Below, piece by piece: positions 56,716-64,000 of a stretch of DNA of 64,000 bases; position 1 is the stretch's first letter, and every line of letters starts with the position of its first letter. The position numbers and the translations under genes are program-made. Source of the stretch: Saururus chinensis (lineage: Eukaryota; Streptophyta; Magnoliopsida; Piperales; Saururaceae); the NCBI GenBank assembly GCA_035235625.1, contig CP141140.1, positions 24,386,685 to 24,450,684 of the forward strand, in the 5' to 3' direction. The notes under the pieces were generated by a model that saw nothing but the letters and a program-made list of their open reading frames with translations, made no database searches and was not told where the DNA came from.

Positions 56716-58625
56716 TCTCTCACCCTCTCTTTCTGTGACCCTACCCATCCATCTGTGCTTACGTGCCAAAAGAGGAGGTGACACCTGGACAACAAGATTT
56801 GAAGAGCCAATCTCCTCAATGGCATATGGAAAGCCAGACTGTTCAAATCTCTCCCCAATCCCATCTTGAGCCTCAACTTTTTAATCTTAATGGCATGGAT
56901 ACACTGGTAGACTTGTCCACATCTGGACAACCGGATGTGACCTTGGGCCTTGTCCTTACCGATGGTCCTATTCCAACCAGCTCATACAACTCAGATAAAG
57001 GGAATCATTTTTCATGTTATGCTCTAAATAATGAGCCGAGTATAATAAATGTATATAAAATATTTATTTTTGAGATCGATATTAGATATACTAAATATAT
57101 ATTAGCGTAAATATTATTTGTATTAATATACACTAACGTATGCAAAGTCAATCTCATAAATGAACATTTTACCTGCGTTCCTTTCCAAAGACAGGTAGTG
57201 TGGATGCTAATCAATCAAGGGACCATTGGCCATGGTCATCCAGCCCCTGTGCGATACCTGGTCACGGAACTTTTTGCGTCCCAACTTTAAATTTGTTTGA
57301 TAATGTCTGATGTGATTCCAATGGACGATGAAATTCATGCGTCCAACAAAGTTCTAACTTTGAATTTGTTCTTAGGGCCAACTTCATTTGCACATGAAAA
57401 TCATGTGGCCTTCTCAATTTCAAGCGGGAATTGCAATTTTGCAGTCAAATTAAGTTGACAAATTTACTAAATTGCAGGATTTGTTTGTGAGTACTACTGT
57501 ACCACTCTTTCGCAGGACGATTTATCAGTAAATCAATTCCGTTGTATCAATGCATTGACTTTATGATATCATTCGTGCTTCCAAAAATGACTCGATAATA
57601 TTATTTGCCAAAGAGTAATAATATTCGTAAAAATTCCTGCCAATAAGTAAAATTGCCTATTGTGACCTATCAACTTAACGATTAATATGGATATTTTTTT
57701 CCAATTACCTAGGTGAAGATGCAAATATTCCATATTCCCAACATTTGTAAGAAATATTCCATAAAATTGGGATTCACATTATTTTTTTTATAAAAAGTGG
57801 ACAAAAACACCCTTGAAGCGGGGTTAGGGTTTGAAATTGTGTAAACTGCTACAACTTAAAAAGTGTTACCCAAGCAAAGGTAATGACCAAACCGAGATGG
57901 AGTTTTGAGAATTTGCACTGGCAACTCCCAACAACAATGCATTCTGATCTCTGTTCAGTGAATCTTTCGCTTTGTCACTTCGGCAATTCAATCTTGGCAT
58001 ATTTGTTAGATTTCCCTTCTTCACTCAACTTCGGCATTTGGTGTGTCATCATTTTGACATGGCAGTGACTTTATAAGCAGCTGAGGTAGGGTTCATAGAT
58101 GATTCATTAGCAGTGGTGAAGTCATCAGGGAGGCAGTTGGTGGCATCCTCAAACCTTGACTGGTAAGGGATTTATCGTGTCAAAGTATTTTAGTATACAT
58201 GCAAGTACACATATCTTGTTATCGATAACATGATATTTGTATTTGCATGTATACTAAAATAACGTATTATCATTAAGATGGTTGTTAGAAATGTCGTTAA
58301 TATAATGAGTGTACTTGTTAATGATAATAGTGTATTGTCATTAACATGTCTATCAAAATTGTTGTGTTATCTTGCATACAATATGATAAATGTCGTGATA
58401 ACGATAAGACAATATGATGCATATCATAAATATATGACAATTACTTGGGCGGTTATATATGGTAATCACGAACCAAGTCTACATACATAATTCGCATTCT
58501 AACACCAATTTTGATAGTTGTAGGCAACAAGAAGACAACACAATAAAATACATATGGTGGAATAAGTGAAAGCTGCATAGAAGAACAAGAAGATTTATGA
58601 GGGGAGGCTAGGATTGAGAAAAATA

Positions 58626-59165
58626 GCCATCCTGGCGGATTGAGACTATTGAAGGATATAGTTGAAGCAAAGGGTGGAGTGTAAGCTCATATTGATAGAG
58701 ATGAGGTTCTACTTCATTTACGATTATGAGAATGTGGTAATATCAAGGCCACTACTGGACATTTTAATTGGTGACTATTGGGATGACTCACAAGATGTAT
58801 TTAACATTAGGGGAAAGTGTTTTCTCATAACCGTGGACGAAGTCACCTTCATCATAGGGTTGAAGGCTGTAGGAATATTGCTAAGGCTAGAATCATTGGA
58901 TGGGAAGGCTGTCACCGCAAAAGGGCAATTCTTCAAAAGGTTCTTCTCTGGGAAGAGGTTGGATAAGTACAACATAGAGGATATTTTGAAGGAGTTCAAT
59001 GATAGAAAATACATTGTGTTTGACAAAGACCTAGCACGATTAGCCATAGTGCATATGGGTGCACTAGTGCTATTTACATAGAGCAATAGATCGGGCCCCC
59101 CGTTGCTATGTGATTATCTTAATGACGTAGATAAGGTAGGGGCTACAACTAGGCGGGAGCTGTCC
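58626..59165 (+). CDS. X protein 1, copy C (unidentified, transposon-type)
   Basis: The open frame 58662-59081 encodes MRFYFIYDYENVVISRPLLD, DVFNIRGKCFLITVDEVTFI, GLKAVGILLRLESLDGKAV, KRFFSGKRLDKYNIEDILKE and LARLAIVHMGALVLF. Similarity to copy B continues past its stop (LLCDYLNDVDK), so this copy is also shortened. The start is uncertain, since the conserved region may begin upstream of the first ATG. The arrangement resembles plant mobile-domain/DUF1985 proteins, in which a GL-containing core is followed by a hydrophobic helix and a DL-rich stretch. That assignment is a guess. Function is unknown. Confidence 0.4.
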
Positions 59166-59419
59166 ACAATATGTTGAGGAGTATCACTTGGTCTCATAGA
59201 AACATCAAGAGCATAAAAGAGGACCACTATGCAACTACAGGAATTTTGAGAGAGGCATCATATGTTCTTTAGGTAAGAATTTAAAGTTATGTTATTAATC
59301 GTATTAATGATCACATGACTAGGTTAACTAGTGTATATATGGTAAGATGACTTTGTATCACATTGTGTAATCAATACCATGATGGTTGAATAAGCGTGTC
59401 ACAAATTATATGATTAGAA

Positions 59420-59565
59420 TGTAATCAATGACATAGTTATCTTAATAAAATATAATCGATGACACAATTATCTTATTAGTTTGTAATTGATGACACAATT
59501 ATCTTATTAGTGTATAATTGATGACACGATTATCTTATTAGCATGTGATCGTTGACACACTTATT
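59420..59565 (+). repeat. Tandem repeat, about 42 bp unit, in X copy C
   Basis: Same array as 16760-16925, with slightly different unit sequence. Confidence 0.8.
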
Positions 59566-60482
59566 TGATTAGCATTCGTTAAATATCACAAAATGTATGA
59601 TATCGTAGCACTTCTGCCCTAATTATTACTGCAACATAGGTTTGATTTTTTTAGCACACAACTATATGGGCGTCAAGTTTGCTGCCATTCAGTCCTAGGT
59701 GTAAGAGGTGGCATGGGATGATGCAACTGGTTAAAGATGTGGAGGAAGCTGCAAAACTTGATCCATCCGATGAGAGAAACTGGAAGAAACTTCTAGATCA
59801 CCACAAAATGAAGAAGTGGTGCAAATAAATGCTCAATAATATGAAGGTTGAAGCATAATTGATATATTCAATCATACCCTTACCTAAGGAGACACACCTT
59901 ATATAACCAAAAACGTATGCTCCTGAGAATACTCCAAAGAAGGCTACCACAAAGACATAGAGGAGGTCATTCACCGGTGTAGAGATGCACAAGGTGCATA
60001 TGTCAGCTTAGTTTGAAGGACATTCAAATGACATCAAAAACTTTGTCATGTCATTAGACACCATGAATTGTAATCTTGATGTTGTGATGGAGAAGGCCTC
60101 CGTATACTGCCAGTGCAACTGAAGCTGGTATATGTCCAAGTGGCGATGCAGAGAGTGAAGTAATCGATCGAGGCAGCCATTCGTTTAATTGAAATGATGA
60201 AGCCTCTGACAATCCCAATCTCCTGTGCGGAAAGAAGCATCCCCTCTAAACATCAATGTGGGTGAAGTCTCTTGGATCACAGAAGAAGCCTAAATCCAAA
60301 TGGCGAGCCAAACCACCCACAACAGAGGAAGGCTTTGCATTCAGTGCTATAGTCGTGTGACAAAGAACATGATAATCTTTTTAGTTGTGTTATTATTAAT
60401 ATGATAAAGACAATAATATGTACAATTATGTAATCGATAAGACAATATCTTGCATTGTCGTGTGAACAATTATAAGTCTTAT

Positions 60483-61734
60483 TGTAACAACCCGCGATTT
60501 TCTTAAGTTTTGAATAACATAACTTTTGGGCCCATATTGAGTTTTAGGGCCCCATAACTATTTTTCTTGAATTTGAAACATTTTAAGCCCAATTTATTTG
60601 ATGAAGTTTTAAGGTTTTTAGTACGGCTATAAGAGACAAATATATCGAGCTCAAGAACGCATAAATTGGACATCAGGATCATAGGCTACGACCTTGAGAA
60701 GAGTTTCATGGGCTGACCCCACTTTAAATTTATGAGATAATATACCTTTGTGATCTTGTTTCATAGGGCTTGTTGATATGAGTCCAACGGTATGAAGAAC
60801 GCATGAATATGAGTTCGGGGTAGGGAGTTATGGCTATTGAAAAATTTGAAATCAAAATTGTTAAATAATAATATTATTATTAATAATAAAATTTTTAAGG
60901 AAGTAATGTCAGTGACCGCGCTAGTCATGCTAACGTTGTGCCATGCATCGACCGACGTGGTAGGGTGCAGCATGGCCAGGCATGCTAGTGCGCATATGAG
61001 AGCAACGTGGTGCACATCCACTGGCCCCGCCTCTCTATAAAGGGGGGGGGAGTCTCCAAGTGTTTTCACACCTTTCCAACTTCCTTTCTCTTGTTTTACA
61101 TGTCTCCAGACCTTCAGTTTTCAGTTCTGGAGCTATTTCTAACCCAATTTAAAGTTGTTCAAAAGGCAAACTTTGCAAAATTGAAGGTGCTCTATGTCTT
61201 GAGAGGTCTGTTTCATGAGAAAACCTTTCTAGAGTGGGGAAGATCATAGGGTAAGGAGAGATTATATCTGCCGCCTTCATACCGCAAAAATAGAAATATC
61301 TTGGGTAAGGGGAGGTTTTGTCGCCGCCTTTAGGCTACAAAGAGATAAATATCCTGGGGTAAGGGAATGTTTTATGTACTTTTTATTATATTCTACATTA
61401 TAGCATGTTAGTAGAATTTAATTCTTCTTACTAAGTATAAATATACTCACCCACCCCTAGATATTGCAGGTAGAAACACAAAGATGAATTTTAATCATGA
61501 AACCTTGAAGAACTTTGTGGATGTATGCTTTTATAGTATTTGTTGAGATCTTTTGTTAATGTACATTTATGTTGACTTTTGTCAGGTCACATTAATCCTT
61601 GTTTTGTAAGTTTTATAATTATTTAAATTAATAAAAAAAGTTACTCATTTGCATAAGATTGATCATGGCCCCTTCTTGACTTAAATTGATGGGATTTTGA
61701 CTCTTAATTTAAGTTGGAAAGTCGGGGCATGACA
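60483..61734 (+). mobile_element. LTR 'E' in X copy C, internally deleted (solo LTR fossil)
   Basis: Starts TGTAACAACCCGCGATTTTC and ends GGGGCATGACA, at the same site as in copy B. A TATA box CTCTATAAAGGGG lies near 61034, and the hairpin AGTAT-AAAT-ATACT at 61434-61447 is followed by CACCC. It is about 0.8 kb shorter than the copy B version, the difference lying between GGGGTAAGGG and AATGTTTTATG near 61360. Confidence 0.8.
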
Positions 61735-62013
61735 CTAACAATATGGATCATATTCATGATCTAACAGGTCTAGTTAAGTAACAATCTATTGGTGATTTCA
61801 CAAAGAAAAAAAAAGTGAAAGGCGAACCCCAAAACTTACAAAAAAGGGAATATGGGGTAAACTGCACTGTTATTACTTGATTTTTGAGGAAAATTAATGA
61901 GGACATTGTGCAAGCCCATAAGGACCCACCGATACAAAAACACAAAAGAGAACGACTAGTGATGCCAACCTAGATGCTCCCTAGCAACCCTTGTGCCCAA
62001 ATGCAAATAGGTT

Positions 62014-62532
62014 GTGAAGATGCATGAGAGCACCAAAGCCAAAGAAGTGGATGTCATGCTTCCAAAGGAGAGGTCAGTGAGGTGTTGGTTCCTTCCCAAG
62101 AAGGTTCCCCTAAGGGATGTCCCGCTCCCAGAGAAGAGGCCGATGAATGAGATAGATGTAGAGATATTTGCAATGGTGGAGGCGATGCATGAGGAAGAAA
62201 AACATGTGAGTGGTTAGGCCCAGGCACTGTCTGAGATAGTTGGGAAAGCTGACTCTGAAGAATCAATATTTGACTACTCAAATGAGACAAAGATAACAAA
62301 GAAGGCAGATGAGCAAGACATTATGGTCCCAAATCCCATTGTTGATGTCAATGAGCACAAGAAGAACGAGAAGAAGAAAGTGCCTGAGCAAGTGGAACCA
62401 ATGAATTGCCTAGATATCAAGTTCACATTTAATATGGAGATATTATCAGGGGAGGATGATGTGATTCTCTCATCGTGGATGGAAAATCCTTACCGTACGT
62501 GGCCTATTGATTCGTTGGTGGATGCAGACTAG
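62014..62532 (+). pseudogene. X protein 2, copy C
   Basis: Encodes MHESTKAKEVDVMLPKERSV, KVPLRDVPLPEKRPMNEIDV, EAMHEEEKHVSG, then after an in-frame TAG at about 62215 it continues with SEIVGKADSEESIFDYSNET, VNEHKKNEKKKVPEQVEPMN and MEILSGEDDVILSSWMENPY. In copy B the first stop is not present (GGTGAGGCC against GGTTAGGCC), which shows that the two halves are one protein in this family. A splice-donor-like CAG|GTATGG follows near 62568. No known domain. Confidence 0.4.
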
Positions 62533-63556
62533 TTGTCCCTGCTATGCCAAGATTGTATCATGTTTCAGGTATGGGTATAAAAATATTGATTAGCTTGTGT
62601 TCGACTATGCGATAATAAATGGCCTCGTGTTTTCTATCACATGATATAGAAGTTGTCATTTGTTCATATTTGGTGTATCGTGTGGTCAAGCATACGATTG
62701 CTTAGTGATTGTGTTAGTAATAACATGACACTTATGTTGGTTGTGTGGTTAACCACATGACTATATCATTTGTCATGTTGACGATAATACATGCTTTATC
62801 ATTTTTAGTCATAGGTTATCGATATGTTGTAAGAACATCTGTGGCCACATGTATTATATTGACTTATTTTGGTGAACAAAACAATATCAAATCAATATGT
62901 AATTTGAGTCATAGGATAGATTGGTTACTTTTCAAGACTACATAGTGAAGATGAAGAATATCATCAAGAGGTGTTTTTAGTGTTTGACAAGTAAAAACAC
63001 GCATATATATCACATTCACACACTTGGGATAAAGAGTTTATCATATGAGAGTGTGGGAAAAGAATGGGTAAAAAATTAATAAGTTATAAATTTTTTATTG
63101 AATATCAAACGGGAAAGTTTTTTTTTGTACTATAGAGGTACTGTAGAAATCAATTAGTTACTATAGCGATCAATCATTTCTGCTTATGGAATTGCGTATT
63201 GTATCATATTACTGTAGTGATTGATCAATTACTATAGCGATAGATTGGTACAATGCACAATTTCCCAAAATAGGTCATTCCAAATGAAATTTGATTCTAA
63301 TTCAAGATCTAACACCTTAACTAACTTACTTATCTATATAAAGGGTATTTTGAATGTGGGAAAAAGAGTAGGAAGCTATTGTTAGCATAGAGAAAGATTG
63401 GTGAGTCTACTCTTTTGGGAATTTGAGTGTCTAGAGCTTTACTTTGGCATCATTCTTTAAAGATCAATTCAATTAGTTAAAAGTGAGAAAAAATTCACAT
63501 CAACACACAACACAAATAGAGTTGCAACAAATTTCTTCATCAAGGAGTTTATCATA

Positions 63557-64000
63557 TGTAAGGTCCCTGATTTTTTGTGATTTTTCTGCAATTTTTTTGG
63601 TTATTTTCGGTTGAAAAATATGACGCTTCAGCGTATTTGTACCCATAGTCGGGTGTGGGGTTCATCGTAGGCCATGGGCATGGACGCGTGTTCCAGAGCA
63701 AAAAATTGAAAGAAAACGGAACTGCAGAGGGTAAGTAGGAAAAGGAAAAAAAATGATGAAGATCAGATCAGTCTCGGCCCGATCCAAAAAAAAAAAATGG
63801 GAATAGTGTTTTTCCCCACCCCTTCTCCGGCGTCTCTCTGTCCCAGCCGCTGCCAGCCGTTGGTGGATCGCAGAGCCACCGCCATCAGCTCCGCCTTGGC
63901 CGTGCGACGGCAGGAGGGCCGCCGTCCCGGCCCCACAGCCGCTCCGCTCCGCCCTGCCTCTCCCTTTGTCTCGTGACTTGGCGGTGCCGGCGCTGGCCGG
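63557..64000 (+). mobile_element. Type-2 long LTR, left end, third copy (fossil, cut by window edge)
   Basis: Starts TGTAAGGTCCCTGATTTTTT, like 35972, followed by the shared GACGCTTCAGCGTAT and GTCGGGTGTGGGG and then a GC-rich block. It continues past the end of the window. The left flank is TCATA. Confidence 0.75.

Larger units (their letters stand above)
56716..63556 (+). mobile_element. Family X copy C (least interrupted copy)
   Basis: Collinear with copy B but without the insertions at 13804 and 20520 of copy B, which makes it the best template of this family here. It includes the block at 57290-57700, a segment of TAACGATAA-like palindromic words at 58180-58480, protein 1 (58626-59165), a 42-bp tandem array, a degraded exon-like stretch (59700-59990: DVEEAAKLDPSDERNWKKLL), LTR E (60483-61734) and protein 2 (62014-62532). 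Homology with copy B ends near 63420, and X-flanking sequence continues to the type-2 LTR at 63557. The class is not proven; Mutator-like is one option. Confidence 0.6.

Noticed and set aside
1-64000. tRNA, rRNA or other structured RNA genes
   Set aside because: No A-box/B-box pair, rRNA core or snRNA motif was recognised on either strand by reading; a covariance search would be needed to exclude small ones.

Overview
This window is nuclear DNA of a flowering plant with a large, repeat-rich genome. The evidence is nested LTR retrotransposons of plant lineages, a CACTA transposon with plant-type ends, plant MITEs, and host fragments from plant families (RALF peptide, subtilase, 6-phosphogluconate dehydrogenase). 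Species and clade cannot be fixed from the sequence. I see no intact host gene, rRNA, tRNA or CRISPR array.

Layout. 1-10165 is a Russian doll cut by the window edge. The right ends of four nested insertions come in order: a Reina-like Ty3/gypsy chromovirus (to 3662), a 'type-1' long LTR (to 5586), a 'type-2' long LTR (to 9466), then the tail of a repeat family I call X. A short copia remnant follows, then about 0.9 kb without recognisable content. 11752-24813 is X copy B, carrying two later insertions: a 2.2-kb solo LTR, and a 3.2-kb non-autonomous LTR element that holds a piece of a host subtilase gene. 24814-28806 holds a truncated minus-strand LTR, a MITE, a partial third copy of the left part of X, and a 576-bp solo LTR. 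28807-51748 is one copia retrotransposon. Its 5' LTR was split by a 17.1-kb CACTA element (28911-46002), which in turn took in three long LTRs, one nested inside another. 51754-56590 is the only stretch that looks like host DNA: a frame-broken RALF-like gene, an unidentified possible exon, a degraded 6-phosphogluconate dehydrogenase piece and small MITEs. 56716-63556 is X copy C, a less interrupted paralogue of copy B. A third type-2 LTR starts at 63557 and runs off the edge.

Comparing copies B and C supplies empty sites, so insertions can be ordered. LTR 'E' and a hAT MITE entered X before it was duplicated. The solo LTR at 13804 and the subtilase-bearing element entered copy B afterwards. 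Target-site duplications support most calls (GAGAT, GTCAA, TCAAT, GAAGT, GTT, TTAAA, and an 8-bp hAT duplication).

The points most worth a second look are the host-gene capture in a small LTR element whose signals match the chromovirus at the window start, a hairpin shared by several otherwise different long LTR families, the two long LTR families lying inside each other in opposite order at two loci, the modular palindromes of the CACTA element, and the unidentified X proteins.
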